The notes: generated by a model not told the origin, from the sequence alone. DNA of 64,000 nt from an uncultured Flavobacteriaceae bacterium (GCA_947493175.1 CANLQD010000001.1:620001-684000), one strand, 5' to 3'; counted from the first letter of the stretch, positions 50,265 through 60,138 are shown. Program-made: numbers and translations.

Positions 50265-51266
50265 ATGGAAGAAAATACTACGGTAGACATCAGTGCTGTG
50301 AATGAGAAAATTGCCGAAGAAAGTGCTTTTATCGATCTACTGATACTAGAAATGAACAAGGTAATCGTAGGCCAGAAACACATGGTCGAACGGTTGTTGA
50401 TAGGCCTTCTAGGACAAGGTCATATTTTGTTGGAAGGCGTTCCGGGATTGGCAAAAACACTCGCCATCAATACCTTGGCAAAAGCTGTTAAAGGAAGTTT
50501 TAGCAGAATACAATTTACACCCGATCTGCTGCCCGCCGATGTCGTGGGAACCCTCATCTACAACATGAAGGTGAGTGACTTTTCAATTAAAAAAGGGCCC
50601 ATCTTCGCCAACTTCGTACTGGCAGACGAAATTAACCGAGCTCCTGCAAAGGTACAATCGGCATTGCTGGAAGCCATGCAGGAAAAGCAGGTAACCATTG
50701 GGGACGAAACCTTTGTTTTAGACAAACCTTTCTTGGTGATGGCGACGCAAAATCCTGTAGAACAAGAAGGTACCTACCCTTTACCTGAAGCCCAAGTAGA
50801 CCGTTTCATGCTCAAAACGGTCATCGATTATCCGAAAATGAACGAGGAGCAGTTGGTCATGCGGCAGAATCTAATGGGCACCTACGAAACGGTAAAACCT
50901 GTGGTAACATTGAAGCAAATTCTAAGTGCGCAGGAAGCGGTGCGACAGGTTTACATGGACGAAAAAATCGAAAAATACATTCTGGATATCATTTTTGCCA
51001 CGCGATACCCGGAAAAATACAATTTGGCCAGCCTCAAACCGTTGATCAGTTTTGGAGCCTCCCCCAGGGGAAGCATCAATATGGGTATTGCCGCCAAATG
51101 TTATGCCTTCATCAAAAGAAGAGGGTATGTGGTCCCTGAAGATGTTCGGGCCGTAGTACACGATGTACTTAGACATCGAATCGGCATTACTTATGAGGCC
51201 GAGGCCGAGAATATCACTTCCGAAGAGATCATCAACAAAATAGTGAACGAGATCGAAGTGCCTTAG
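50265..51266 (+). CDS. MoxR-type AAA+ ATPase of the bat operon
   Basis: A 333-residue MoxR ATPase. The Walker A is GVPGLAKT, Walker B with LADEINRAPAKVQSALLEAMQEKQV, and the sensor region MATQNPVEQEGTYPLPEAQVDRFM. MoxR ATPases act as chaperones with VWA-domain partners. It is the first gene of an eight-gene operon (moxR to batE). Confidence 0.92.
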   Translation: MEENTTVDISAVNEKIAEESAFIDLLILEMNKVIVGQKHMVERLLIGLLGQGHILLEGVPGLAKTLAINTLAKAVKGSFSRIQFTPDLLPADVVGTLIYNMKVSDFSIKKGPIFANFVLADEINRAPAKVQSALLEAMQEKQVTIGDETFVLDKPFLVMATQNPVEQEGTYPLPEAQVDRFMLKTVIDYPKMNEEQLVMRQNLMGTYETVKPVVTLKQILSAQEAVRQVYMDEKIEKYILDIIFATRYPEKYNLASLKPLISFGASPRGSINMGIAAKCYAFIKRRGYVVPEDVRAVVHDVLRHRIGITYEAEAENITSEEIINKIVNEIEVP

Positions 51267-51269
51267 AGG

Positions 51270-51360
51270 AGTCGGCAGTTGGCAGTTACCCTTAGCTAGA
51301 CACATTGGAAAGCCCAATATATAGCTACTGAGTACTGTTTGCTGAATACTGTTTACTAGC
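51270..51360. repeat. TGGCAGT-type repeat element between moxR and the DUF58 gene
   Basis: Tandem-like GGCAGTTGGCAGTT begins the gap and TACTG repeats (ACTGAGTACTG and ATACTGTTTACT) end it. The halves are roughly complementary. A similar element occurs at 62048-62107. It is the only sizeable gap inside the operon. Confidence 0.45.
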
Positions 51361-51362
51361 AT

Positions 51363-52229
51363 ATGGATACCAAGGAGCTACTTAAAAAAGTACGTAAAAT
51401 CGAGATAAAGACACGACGTCTTTCCGACCATATATTTGGTGGGGAATACCACTCTACCTTTAAGGGAAGGGGTATGACCTTTAGCGAGGTACGCCAGTAC
51501 CAGTTCGGAGACGACGTACGAAGTATCGACTGGAATGTCACGGCACGGTATAACGAACCCTTCGTAAAAGTGTTCGAAGAAGAACGGGAACTGACCATGA
51601 TGTTATTGGTAGATGTCAGCGGCTCTGAACTTTTCGGCACCACCAACCAATTTAAAAAAGAGATCATTACCGAAATATCGGCGACTTTGGCATTTTCGGC
51701 TTTGCAGAACAATGACAAGGCAGGTCTGCTGCTCTTCTCCGATACCGTGGAACTTTATATCCCACCCAAAAAAGGAAAAAGTCATGTATTGCGTATTATT
51801 CGCGAGCTGTTGGAGTTCAAACCTAAAAGCAATAAAACAGATATCACGGAGGCCCTAAAATTTATGAGCAGTGTCATGAAAAAGAAGGCCATTGTATTTG
51901 TGCTTTCCGACTTCATAGCCGAAGACTATGAAAAAACCCTAAAAATTGCGGGAAACAAACACGATGTAACCGGCATACGTGTATATGATGAACGGGAAGA
52001 AAATATTCCGAATCTAGGGATGGTACAGATGCAAGACGCTGAAACGGGCGAAGTAAAATTGGTAAATACCCAATCTAAAAGTATCCGTTTGGCCTATGGG
52101 AAATACCATAAAGAACGGGCAGCATACTTTATAAACTCCTTCACGAAATCAGGTTGCGGCACTTTAAGCTGTAGAGTCGATGAGAGCTATGTGAAAAAAT
52201 TGTTGGGTTATTTTAAGAAAAGAGGATAG
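51363..52229 (+). CDS. DUF58 domain protein
   Basis: A 288-residue protein with the DUF58 signature REYQFGDDVRSIDWN-type (here QYQFGDDVRSIDWNVTARYNEPFVK), and a VWA-like segment MLLVDVSGSELFGT. It is the usual partner of MoxR in the aerotolerance operon. No membrane segments are present. Confidence 0.9.
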   Translation: MDTKELLKKVRKIEIKTRRLSDHIFGGEYHSTFKGRGMTFSEVRQYQFGDDVRSIDWNVTARYNEPFVKVFEEERELTMMLLVDVSGSELFGTTNQFKKEIITEISATLAFSALQNNDKAGLLLFSDTVELYIPPKKGKSHVLRIIRELLEFKPKSNKTDITEALKFMSSVMKKKAIVFVLSDFIAEDYEKTLKIAGNKHDVTGIRVYDEREENIPNLGMVQMQDAETGEVKLVNTQSKSIRLAYGKYHKERAAYFINSFTKSGCGTLSCRVDESYVKKLLGYFKKRG

Positions 52230-52234
52230 GCACT

Positions 52235-53893
52235 ATGAAAAAGTATCTTCCACATACCAAACCACTTAAAGAACAGATCTTGCACAAGTTTTCGTTAGCA
52301 CTATTTTTCTTTGGTTGTTACCTTGTCTCCGCCCAAACATCCCCGACCCTTACCTCAGAAGTAGATACCACTACCATAAAAATTGGGGAACAGATTATGT
52401 GGCAGGTTACCGTAGAGGTCGACACCACGGCACAGGTTATTTTTCCCGAAGGACAAACTTTTTCACCACTGGAGACAGTAGAAGCGTTCGAGACCGATAC
52501 GACCAGGAAAAAAAGTCGAATGCTACTCCAAAAAATATACGCCCTTACCCAGTTCGATTCCGGAAGTTATAAACTGCCCGAACAACGAATCGAAATCGAT
52601 GGCAAAGGATATTTTACCGATTCGATGCGTATCGAAGTCGCCACGGTATCCGTTGATACCCTTGCTCAGAATCTGTACGATATCAAACCATTAATGGAAG
52701 TTGAAAAAAGCAACGCGGGGTTTTGGAAAATTCTATTGGGCATCCTGCTAGGCCTACTAATTATCGGTGGTCTTTTTTATTGGTTCGTTCTGCGTAAAAA
52801 ACCGTTGACCGAGGAAGAGAAAGTCGCTTTGTTGCCTCCTTACGATCGGGCCCTACTCGAATTGAAGCAATTAGAGAATTCAAAATATCTCATACAGGAC
52901 GAGTATAAACAATACTATTCGGAACTGACCGATATCGTTCGATCCTATTTGGAAGAAGATGTACATGTTTCTGCCCTGGAAAGTACTACCGACGAGCTAA
53001 TTACCAAATTGGAGTTGTTAAAAGATGCCGGGGAATTGAAGTTGGATGATGACACGTTGAACCAATTCAAGAATATACTGAAGACGGCAGATTTGGTCAA
53101 ATTCGCCAAATCAAAGCCTCCTACTTCCATTGCCGAACAAGACCGCAAATCAATTGAACAAATTGTCATCAAGACGCATGAGGCACTACCCGAACCTACC
53201 GAGGAGGAATTAATGCAGCAAGCTGAATTTCAGGAAGAATACCTACGTAAAAAACAACGCCGTAAACTAATTATCGGGACAGCGGCCGTTTTCGCATTGC
53301 TTTTTGTACTGGTAGGTGTCGCTATTGCCCGTTTTGGTTTCTCATATTTGAAAGATTCGGTTCTAGGACACCCTACGAAAGAATTACTTGATGGGGAATG
53401 GATCGCAAGTTCCTATGGGTATCCCCCCATTTTGTTGGAAACCCCCAAAGTGCTCAAAAGACAAAAGGTAAGCTTGTCGGCAGAGGAGGAGGAAGCCATT
53501 TCTGAAATCAGGACTTTTAGTTATCAAAGTCTGGCAAGTCTATTTACTATGGAAGCATCTTCCCTTATTTTGGCGGAAGGGGTTGAATTCAAACTTGATT
53601 TGGCTATTGAAAACTATTTAAAGGGCCTAGAAAGCATGGGCACCAAAAATATTATCACCAAGCAAGAAGAATTTACCACCCTTAGCGGTGTGCCCGGAAT
53701 AAAAACTTTTGGAAGTGGTAAATTTCCAGTACCAGGAAAGGAGGAATTGGTTAATGGCAACTATGTCATTTTAAGTTTTGGTGGGGAACAATTTCAACAG
53801 CAGGTGGCACTTACCTGGCGAAAAGACGATCCTTACGCACAGGAAATCATAGACCGTATCCTAAAAACCATCGAAGTTAAAACAACGATCTAA
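52235..53893 (+). CDS. Two-TM bat-operon protein of unknown function
   Basis: A 552-residue protein. A signal or N-terminal anchor (SLALFFFGCYLVSAQ) is followed by a periplasmic BatD-like beta region, a membrane helix (ILLGILLGLLIIGGLFYWFV) and a helical, charged cytoplasmic part. A second helix (LIIGTAAVFALLFVLVGVAI) and a periplasmic C-terminal part follow. It lies 5 bp behind the DUF58 gene and 0 bp before batA. Its role within the MoxR complex is unknown. Confidence 0.75.
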   Translation: MKKYLPHTKPLKEQILHKFSLALFFFGCYLVSAQTSPTLTSEVDTTTIKIGEQIMWQVTVEVDTTAQVIFPEGQTFSPLETVEAFETDTTRKKSRMLLQKIYALTQFDSGSYKLPEQRIEIDGKGYFTDSMRIEVATVSVDTLAQNLYDIKPLMEVEKSNAGFWKILLGILLGLLIIGGLFYWFVLRKKPLTEEEKVALLPPYDRALLELKQLENSKYLIQDEYKQYYSELTDIVRSYLEEDVHVSALESTTDELITKLELLKDAGELKLDDDTLNQFKNILKTADLVKFAKSKPPTSIAEQDRKSIEQIVIKTHEALPEPTEEELMQQAEFQEEYLRKKQRRKLIIGTAAVFALLFVLVGVAIARFGFSYLKDSVLGHPTKELLDGEWIASSYGYPPILLETPKVLKRQKVSLSAEEEEAISEIRTFSYQSLASLFTMEASSLILAEGVEFKLDLAIENYLKGLESMGTKNIITKQEEFTTLSGVPGIKTFGSGKFPVPGKEELVNGNYVILSFGGEQFQQQVALTWRKDDPYAQEIIDRILKTIEVKTTI

Positions 53894-54892
53894 ATGTTTG
53901 AAAATATCGAATTTGCAAACCCGGAGTTTTTTTGGTTGCTGGCATTGCTTCCACTGGCTGTGGTATGGTATTTTTTTAAGCGCAAAGATCAGACCGCTTC
54001 CTTGCGTATTTCGAGTATAAAAGGTTTCTCAAAAGAAGGAGTACTCCCTAAATTGAAACCACTGTTGTTCTTGTTTCGTTTACTGGCCTTGGCCGCTATC
54101 ATTGTTGCAATGGCCCGGCCGCAGACCGAGGATATCTCTACACGTACCAAAACAACTAAGGGTATTGATATCGTCATGGCTATTGATGTATCGTCGAGTA
54201 TGCTTGCACGCGACTTAAAACCGAATCGACTGGCGGCCCTAAAGAAGGTTGCGGCAGACTTTATCAAAAAACGTCCTAATGATCGTATCGGGCTCGTTGC
54301 CTATGCGGGTGAAGGCTATACGAAAACACCCATTACCAGCGACAAATCAATTGTATTGAGTGCCTTAAAGGATATTACCTACGGACAATTAAACGACGGT
54401 ACCGCTATTGGCATGGGACTGGCGACCTCAGTGAACCGATTAAAGGAAAGCAAAGCTATTAGCAAGATTATTATTCTATTGACCGATGGGGTGAACAACT
54501 CTGGTTTTATAGAGCCCCAGACCGCCGCCGAGCTGGCACTGGAGTTCGATATCAAGACCTATACCATCGGGTTGGGAACCAATGGGAACGCATTGTCGCC
54601 CATAGCGTACAATGCCGATGGGTCTTTTCGGTATGGCATGCGGCAAGTAGAAATAGACGAAAAATTACTGAAAGACATCGCCAAATCAACAGGCGGTAAA
54701 TATTTTAGGGCCACCAACAATGAAAAGTTGGAAGAAATCTATGACGAGATCAACAAGTTGGAAAAGACCGAGATAGAAGAGTTCAAATATTATAAATACG
54801 AAGAAAAGTTTCGGCCATGGGTGCTATTTGCAGGAGCCTTGCTCCTATTGGAATGGGTACTGAGAAACACACTGTTTAGAAGTTTTATATGA
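53894..54892 (+). CDS. batA: BatA, VWA-domain membrane protein
   Basis: A 332-residue protein with membrane helices at the N-terminus (FWLLALLPLAVVWYFF and LLFLFRLLALAAIIVAMA) and C-terminus, and a VWA domain between. The MIDAS motif is DVSSSM (AIDVSSSMLARD) with a later threonine in SDKS-type loop and LTDGVNNSG. VWA domains bind metal-dependent partners. It overlaps batB by ATGA. Confidence 0.9.
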   Translation: MFENIEFANPEFFWLLALLPLAVVWYFFKRKDQTASLRISSIKGFSKEGVLPKLKPLLFLFRLLALAAIIVAMARPQTEDISTRTKTTKGIDIVMAIDVSSSMLARDLKPNRLAALKKVAADFIKKRPNDRIGLVAYAGEGYTKTPITSDKSIVLSALKDITYGQLNDGTAIGMGLATSVNRLKESKAISKIIILLTDGVNNSGFIEPQTAAELALEFDIKTYTIGLGTNGNALSPIAYNADGSFRYGMRQVEIDEKLLKDIAKSTGGKYFRATNNEKLEEIYDEINKLEKTEIEEFKYYKYEEKFRPWVLFAGALLLLEWVLRNTLFRSFI

Positions 54893-55935
54893 TTCAGTTA
54901 GACGAGAAAATATACTTTTATTTCCTATCGGTCATTCCGGTGCTGGTAGTGCTGTTCATATTGCTACAGATATGGAAAAATCGCACCCAAAAGCAATTTG
55001 CCGATACCGATTTGTTCAAGCGGCTGACCCCTAGCCGATCACGGTTCAAATCGACCTTGAAATTGTTGTTCTTTTTGGTGGGAATTGCATTTTTGACCCT
55101 TGGGCTCGTGAATCCCAAGATGGGTACGAAATTGGAAACGGTAAAACGCGAAGGGGTCGATATCGTATTCGCGGTCGATGTCTCCAAAAGTATGCTGGCC
55201 GAGGATATTGCCCCGAATCGTTTAGAAAAGGCAAAAAGACTTGTTTCGGAAATTGTAAACCAATTGGCCAGCGACCGAATCGGAATTATAGCCTATGCGG
55301 GGCAGGCTTTTCCGCAACTACCGATTACTACCGATTATGGTGCGGCCAAAATGTTCTTACAAAGTATGAATACCGATATGCTCACTTCCCAAGGTACCGC
55401 GATCAACGAGGCTTTGGAACTAGCGGCTACCTATTATGACGATGAGGAACAGACCAATCGGGTACTTTTTATTATTTCGGACGGGGAAGATCATTCTGCC
55501 GATGCTACCTTGAATGCGGTGGAGCAAGCCGTCGAAGAGGGAATCAGAATATTTACCATCGGAGTCGGAAAAACAAAAGGCGCACCCATTCCCCTAAAAC
55601 GAAACGGTGTTGTAGAAAGTCTCAAAAAGGACGCACAGGGGGAGGTCGTTATCACGAAACTGAACGAGGAGATACTGGTCGATATTGCCGATGAAGGCAA
55701 TGGGGAATATATAGACGGTACCAATACCGATGAGGCGGTCGAATACATTAAGGAACAGTTATTGCAAATGGATAAAAAAGAGTTCGAAGCCAAGCAATTT
55801 GCCGAGTTCAAAGATCAATTTCAATGGTTTCTGGGTATCGGTTTGCTTTTTTTATTTTTAGATGTATTCGTGTTGGACAAAAAGACGAAATGGTTGCGAC
55901 GTTTGAATTTGTTTAACGAGAAGATAGAAGATTAA
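54889..55935 (+). CDS. batB: BatB, VWA-domain membrane protein
   Basis: A 348-residue paralogue of BatA with the MIDAS motif DVSKSM in FAVDVSKSMLAED and ISDGEDHSADA. N-terminal (FYFLSVIPVLVVLFILLQIW) and C-terminal membrane helices flank the domain. BatA and BatB probably form a heteromeric complex in the inner membrane. Confidence 0.9.
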   Translation: MIQLDEKIYFYFLSVIPVLVVLFILLQIWKNRTQKQFADTDLFKRLTPSRSRFKSTLKLLFFLVGIAFLTLGLVNPKMGTKLETVKREGVDIVFAVDVSKSMLAEDIAPNRLEKAKRLVSEIVNQLASDRIGIIAYAGQAFPQLPITTDYGAAKMFLQSMNTDMLTSQGTAINEALELAATYYDDEEQTNRVLFIISDGEDHSADATLNAVEQAVEEGIRIFTIGVGKTKGAPIPLKRNGVVESLKKDAQGEVVITKLNEEILVDIADEGNGEYIDGTNTDEAVEYIKEQLLQMDKKEFEAKQFAEFKDQFQWFLGIGLLFLFLDVFVLDKKTKWLRRLNLFNEKIED

Positions 55936-55971
55936 AAAAAGGACAGGAGAATATAGAAAAGACATGAAACG

Positions 55972-56814
55972 ATGAAACGAATTTTCGGTTTTTTAATGAT
56001 ATTAACAAGCTTTGTTTCCTTTGCCCAAGAGGAAGAAAAAGAACAATTGGAGGCTTTAAAGGAGTCTAAAAATCTGACATGGGAAGGGAATAAAAACCTA
56101 TCTGAAAACGACTACGTTGAAGCAGAAGTGGATTATCGTAAGGCCATTGCCAAAAGCGATAAAAACGTAGCGGCACCTTTTAACTTGGGAAATGCCTATT
56201 ACAATAATGCAACCTATAGTGAAGCCTTCGGACGTTTCAAGGAAGCAGGCGAACTGGCCAGTGAAAAGGCAGACAAACATAAGGCCTACCATAACATGGG
56301 CAATGTTTTTATGAAGCGTAAAGAATATCAAAAAGCGGTCGAGGCCTATAAAGAGGCGCTGAGAAACAATCCAAAAGACGAGGAAACGCGATACAACCTG
56401 GCACTGGCCAAGGAGATGCTAAAAAAGGATCAGGACAAGAACGATCAAAACAAAGACGATCAAGATAAGCAGGACAACAAGGATCAAAAAGATAAAAATC
56501 AGGATAAAAAAGAAGGAGACAACGAAGAAGACAACAAGGATCAAAATCAAGAAGGGGACAAGGGCGATCAAAAAGAGGATAACAAGCAGGATAATAAAGA
56601 AGGCGACGGCGATAAAAAAGAGGAACAAAAAAAGCAACCGCAAGAAGGAGATGAAAAAGACGAAAAACAACAACCGCGTCGCCCCAATCAGCTAAGCAAA
56701 CAACAAATTCAAAACCTGCTGGAAGCCATGCAACAAGAGGAGAAAAAAGTACAGCAGAAAATCGATGCAAAAAAAATCAAAGGCGTCAAAGTCAAAAATG
56801 AAAAAGATTGGTAA
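55972..56814 (+). CDS. batC: BatC, TPR protein with charged C-terminus
   Basis: A 280-residue protein with a signal peptide (FGFLMILTSFVSFAQ), about three TPR units (AEVDYRKAIAKSDKNVAAPFNLGNAY and similar, to residue about 145) and a Lys/Asp/Gln-rich low-complexity region (about 145-245) with repeated DKDDQDK-like units. The charged region is probably disordered and extends into the periplasm. The last residues of the stop overlap the batD start. Confidence 0.88.
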   Translation: MKRIFGFLMILTSFVSFAQEEEKEQLEALKESKNLTWEGNKNLSENDYVEAEVDYRKAIAKSDKNVAAPFNLGNAYYNNATYSEAFGRFKEAGELASEKADKHKAYHNMGNVFMKRKEYQKAVEAYKEALRNNPKDEETRYNLALAKEMLKKDQDKNDQNKDDQDKQDNKDQKDKNQDKKEGDNEEDNKDQNQEGDKGDQKEDNKQDNKEGDGDKKEEQKKQPQEGDEKDEKQQPRRPNQLSKQQIQNLLEAMQQEEKKVQQKIDAKKIKGVKVKNEKDW

Positions 56815-58598
56815 TGTTTCTGGGTATTAAAAAACATATCGTGTTATGGCCCCTACTTCTCTGTGCTCTTATCATAAGCGCACAGAATAACGAAGCAGTC
56901 ACCTTTGAACTAAAATTGAGCAAAAACAAGCTGGGAATCAATGAACGCTTGCGTGTCGATTTTACGATGAACAAAGACGGTGATAACTTCATCGCACCCG
57001 ATTTTCAAGGATTCAAAGTACTTATGGGTCCGTCACAAGCAATTAGTTCCTCTTGGGTAAACGGTGTCCGTAGCTATTCAAAAACATATTCCTATACCTT
57101 AAGCCCTACCGCCCGGGGAAAATTCACTATTGGGCAAGCTTCTATCGTTATCGGAGGAAAAACGTATAAATCGAGTCCCAAGCAAGTAGAGGTGGGTGCA
57201 GCGGTCGACAAGCCAAGTGACCAGATGACCGTTGATGACGTAGCCGACGAAAGTTTACATTTGGTAGCGGAAGTATCGAAAGCAAATCCTTTTCTAAACG
57301 AAGCGGTCAGTGTAGTTTATAAATTATATGTGAGCCCTACCATCAGCGTTTCAAATTACCGTCCTTTAGACAACCCGAAATACAATAACTTTTGGAGCCA
57401 GGATATTCCGGTTACCAGACTCAATGCCCAAAACGGAACTTATAAAGGAAAACCGTTCCGATATGTAATCTTAAAAAGAGTAGTCCTGTATCCGCAACGA
57501 TCGGGCAAACTCGAAATCGAGCCTTTATCCTTGGAGGTAACAGTAGACGTGCCTACGAGTCGTCGCGATTTTTTTGGTAGGGCGGTCTATGCTTCTACGA
57601 ACAAGACCGTTTCTGCCGGAAGACGTACTCTAAATGTCAAGAAATTGCCTGAAAAAGGAAAACCAGCCGGTTTCAGTGGTGCGGTAGGCGATTTTGATTT
57701 CAAGGTAAGTACAAGCAAAACCAATTTGAACGCCTCTGAGTCTTTGCAGGCAATTGTAGAGGTCAGTGGTAAAGGCAACCTGAAACTATTTCAATTACCG
57801 GAGCCGAGTATTCCAGGTTCTCTAGAAGTGTACGAGCCAGAATTCGAAGAAAGTGTAAGAACCACCTTATCCGGATCACAAGGAAAAGTAAGTAATAATT
57901 ATACCATTGTTCCGTCTTTTAAAGGTAAATACCCTATTCCGCCGATTTCCTTCAGCTTTTTTAATCCGAAGACGCAAAAATATACGACCATTGATTCAAA
58001 GGAAATCGTTATCAACGTAATTTCTGGCCCTACAAACGGTTCGACGACGCTTCCCGGTGCCGTTTCCAATAATAAACAAGCCGTTGTTGCTACGGGAAAC
58101 CAATTCAGTTTTATCAAGTTAAAACCGAACCTTACCGTTATCGGCACTAATTATTTTTTCAGTTCAAGTTGTTTCTATCTTTGGTGGTTATTGCCGTTAC
58201 TATTGATTCCATTGGCCATCTATTTAAACAAGAAAAGAGAAGCCATTGCGGGGGATGTAACGGGCAATCGAATAAAAAAAGCCAATCGATTGGCTAGAAA
58301 ATATCTCTCAAAAGCCAAAAAGGCCCTTGGCAATAAAGAGGCTTTTTACATCGCCCTTGAAAAAGCCCTGCATAACTATTTAAAGGCAAAGCTAAAAATA
58401 GAGACTTCCGAGTTCAGCAAAGACAAGATTGCCTCATTGCTTTTGGAGCGACAAGTCGATGAAGAAACGAAGAATGGATTTATCGGTCTTTTAAAAAATT
58501 GTGAAATGGCGCGATACAGTCCTTTTTCGGATGTACAAATGAAACAAGATTACGATAGCGCAAGTGAGGTTATTTCTGCGATGGACAAACAGCTGTGA
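56814..58598 (+). CDS. batD: BatD, large periplasmic protein
   Basis: A 594-residue protein with a signal peptide (IVLWPLLLCALIISAQN), tandem beta-sandwich domains and a C-terminal membrane helix (WWLLPLLLIPLAIYL) followed by a cytoplasmic helical tail. ATG 56814 overlaps the batC stop; the frame upstream of it (TTG 56808) is less likely. It is the BAM/Bat-type periplasmic partner of the VWA proteins. Confidence 0.9.
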   Translation: MFLGIKKHIVLWPLLLCALIISAQNNEAVTFELKLSKNKLGINERLRVDFTMNKDGDNFIAPDFQGFKVLMGPSQAISSSWVNGVRSYSKTYSYTLSPTARGKFTIGQASIVIGGKTYKSSPKQVEVGAAVDKPSDQMTVDDVADESLHLVAEVSKANPFLNEAVSVVYKLYVSPTISVSNYRPLDNPKYNNFWSQDIPVTRLNAQNGTYKGKPFRYVILKRVVLYPQRSGKLEIEPLSLEVTVDVPTSRRDFFGRAVYASTNKTVSAGRRTLNVKKLPEKGKPAGFSGAVGDFDFKVSTSKTNLNASESLQAIVEVSGKGNLKLFQLPEPSIPGSLEVYEPEFEESVRTTLSGSQGKVSNNYTIVPSFKGKYPIPPISFSFFNPKTQKYTTIDSKEIVINVISGPTNGSTTLPGAVSNNKQAVVATGNQFSFIKLKPNLTVIGTNYFFSSSCFYLWWLLPLLLIPLAIYLNKKREAIAGDVTGNRIKKANRLARKYLSKAKKALGNKEAFYIALEKALHNYLKAKLKIETSEFSKDKIASLLLERQVDEETKNGFIGLLKNCEMARYSPFSDVQMKQDYDSASEVISAMDKQL

Positions 58599-58644
58599 AC
58601 AGAATATTACGCAAAGAAAACGTATAAAAGAATAAAGGCGAAAC

Positions 58645-59403
58645 GTGAAAAAAGCACTAACCATAATAGGATTACTTACGGGATTCCTGACTGTTGCACA
58701 GAATGATGCGCTCTTTGACCAAGGCAATACCGCCTACAATGAAGGAGACTACGAAAAGGCCATCACCTCCTACATGGAAGTCCTGGAAAATGGGCAACAT
58801 TCCGCCGAACTATATTTTAACCTGGGCAATGCCCATTACAAACGCAATGAGATAGCGGCCAGTATATACTTCTACGAGAAAGCCTTACTGTTAAAACCGA
58901 ACGATTCGGAAATTAAGAACAATCTAGGGTATGCCCGGAACATGACCTTGGACGCCATAGATACCATGCCCGAAATGGGCCTTTCGCGGTTCTACAAAAA
59001 GCTTACCGGCATATTTTCTTTTGACCAATGGGCCTACGCGGCCGTTGTCTTTATGATATTGTTCGTAGTACTGTATATTGCTTTTTCGTATTTCAAATAC
59101 TCGACTCGTAAACGTATTTCTTTTATTGCCAGTTTGGTCTTTTTAGTAACCTCCCTTGTATCGGTGGCATTTGCCTTTCTACAATACAACGAATTTCAGG
59201 CAGACCGGCCTGCTATTGTATTTGCCGATGAAGTAACGATACAGTCTGACCCCAACGATAGGGGCCAAGCCGTGTTTGAATTACATGAAGGCACCAAGGT
59301 AAACGTATTGGAAGCTTATAACGACTTCTTCAAGATACGCATTGCGGATGGCAAAACCGGATGGATTCCCAAAGAGAGCGTTAAGCTTCTAAAGGATTTT
59401 TAA
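58645..59403 (+). CDS. batE: BatE, TPR protein with membrane and SH3-like parts
   Basis: A 252-residue protein with a short N-terminal signal, a TPR domain (NTAYNEGDYEKAITSYMEVLENG), two membrane helices (WAYAAVVFMILFVVLYIAF and ISFIASLVFLVTSLVSVAF) and a C-terminal bacterial SH3-like domain (GQAVFELHEGTKVNVLEAYNDFF). Translation starts with GTG at 58645. It ends the bat operon. Confidence 0.88.
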   Translation: MKKALTIIGLLTGFLTVAQNDALFDQGNTAYNEGDYEKAITSYMEVLENGQHSAELYFNLGNAHYKRNEIAASIYFYEKALLLKPNDSEIKNNLGYARNMTLDAIDTMPEMGLSRFYKKLTGIFSFDQWAYAAVVFMILFVVLYIAFSYFKYSTRKRISFIASLVFLVTSLVSVAFAFLQYNEFQADRPAIVFADEVTIQSDPNDRGQAVFELHEGTKVNVLEAYNDFFKIRIADGKTGWIPKESVKLLKDF

Positions 59404-59436
59404 GATTTCCTTAACAGCACATCATAGCATTACTTT

Positions 59437-59444
59437 TATATTTG
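59437..59444 (+). promoter_or_regulatory. -7 promoter box of the carbonic anhydrase gene
   Basis: TATATTTG matches TAnnTTTG and lies 61 bp before the ATG at 59506, so the carbonic anhydrase gene is probably transcribed separately from batE. Confidence 0.45.
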
Positions 59445-59505
59445 CTGTAAGGCATGTTGCATTTGCATCGTTTGATTGCTAAACAACCGAATAAATTCAC
59501 GAATT

Positions 59506-60138
59506 ATGCTATACTACAAAGATATTCTCAACAAAAACAAAAAGTGGGCCGCCGATAAGTTGTCCGAAAACCCTGCCTATTTCGATGAAATGGCTAAAGG
59601 GCAACACCCTCCACTCTTATGGCTAGGCTGTGCAGATAGTAGGGTACCTGCCAGTGAAGTCATCGGAGCCGAACCCGGTGAAGTATTCACACATCGGAAC
59701 ATTGCGAATATGGCTATCCATACAGACATTAATATGCTCAGCGTATTGGAATATGCAGTAAATGCATTAAAAGTAAGACACATTATTGTGTGTGGTCATT
59801 ATGGCTGTGGGGGTGTAAAAGCGGCTATGGGAAATGACACCGTTGGGTTCGTGGGCAAGTGGATACGCCATATAAAAGATATTTACCGAATGTACCGAGA
59901 TGAATTGGATGCCATCGCCGATGAGAATAAACGCTGGGACCGGCTCGTTGAACTTAACGTAAAAGAACAGGTGACCGATTTAGCCAAAACCTCCATTGTA
60001 CAAAGTGCTTGGAAAGATGGCCAGTTTTTGCATTTACACGGGTGGGTATATGATATAAAAACAGGGATTGCGAATGATTTGGAAGTAAGCATGGAAGACA
60101 GTTCCAATCTCGACGAACTGTATCAGATCCATCTCTAG
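59506..60138 (+). CDS. Beta-carbonic anhydrase
   Basis: A 210-residue zinc enzyme hydrating CO2 to bicarbonate. The zinc ligands are Cys42, His98 and Cys101, with the Asp44/Arg46 dyad in CADSR. The frame extends to 59476, but ATG 59506 (MLYYKDILNK) fits the family. The SulP gene 199 bp downstream on the same strand suggests a bicarbonate-linked pair. Confidence 0.93.
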   Translation: MLYYKDILNKNKKWAADKLSENPAYFDEMAKGQHPPLLWLGCADSRVPASEVIGAEPGEVFTHRNIANMAIHTDINMLSVLEYAVNALKVRHIIVCGHYGCGGVKAAMGNDTVGFVGKWIRHIKDIYRMYRDELDAIADENKRWDRLVELNVKEQVTDLAKTSIVQSAWKDGQFLHLHGWVYDIKTGIANDLEVSMEDSSNLDELYQIHL

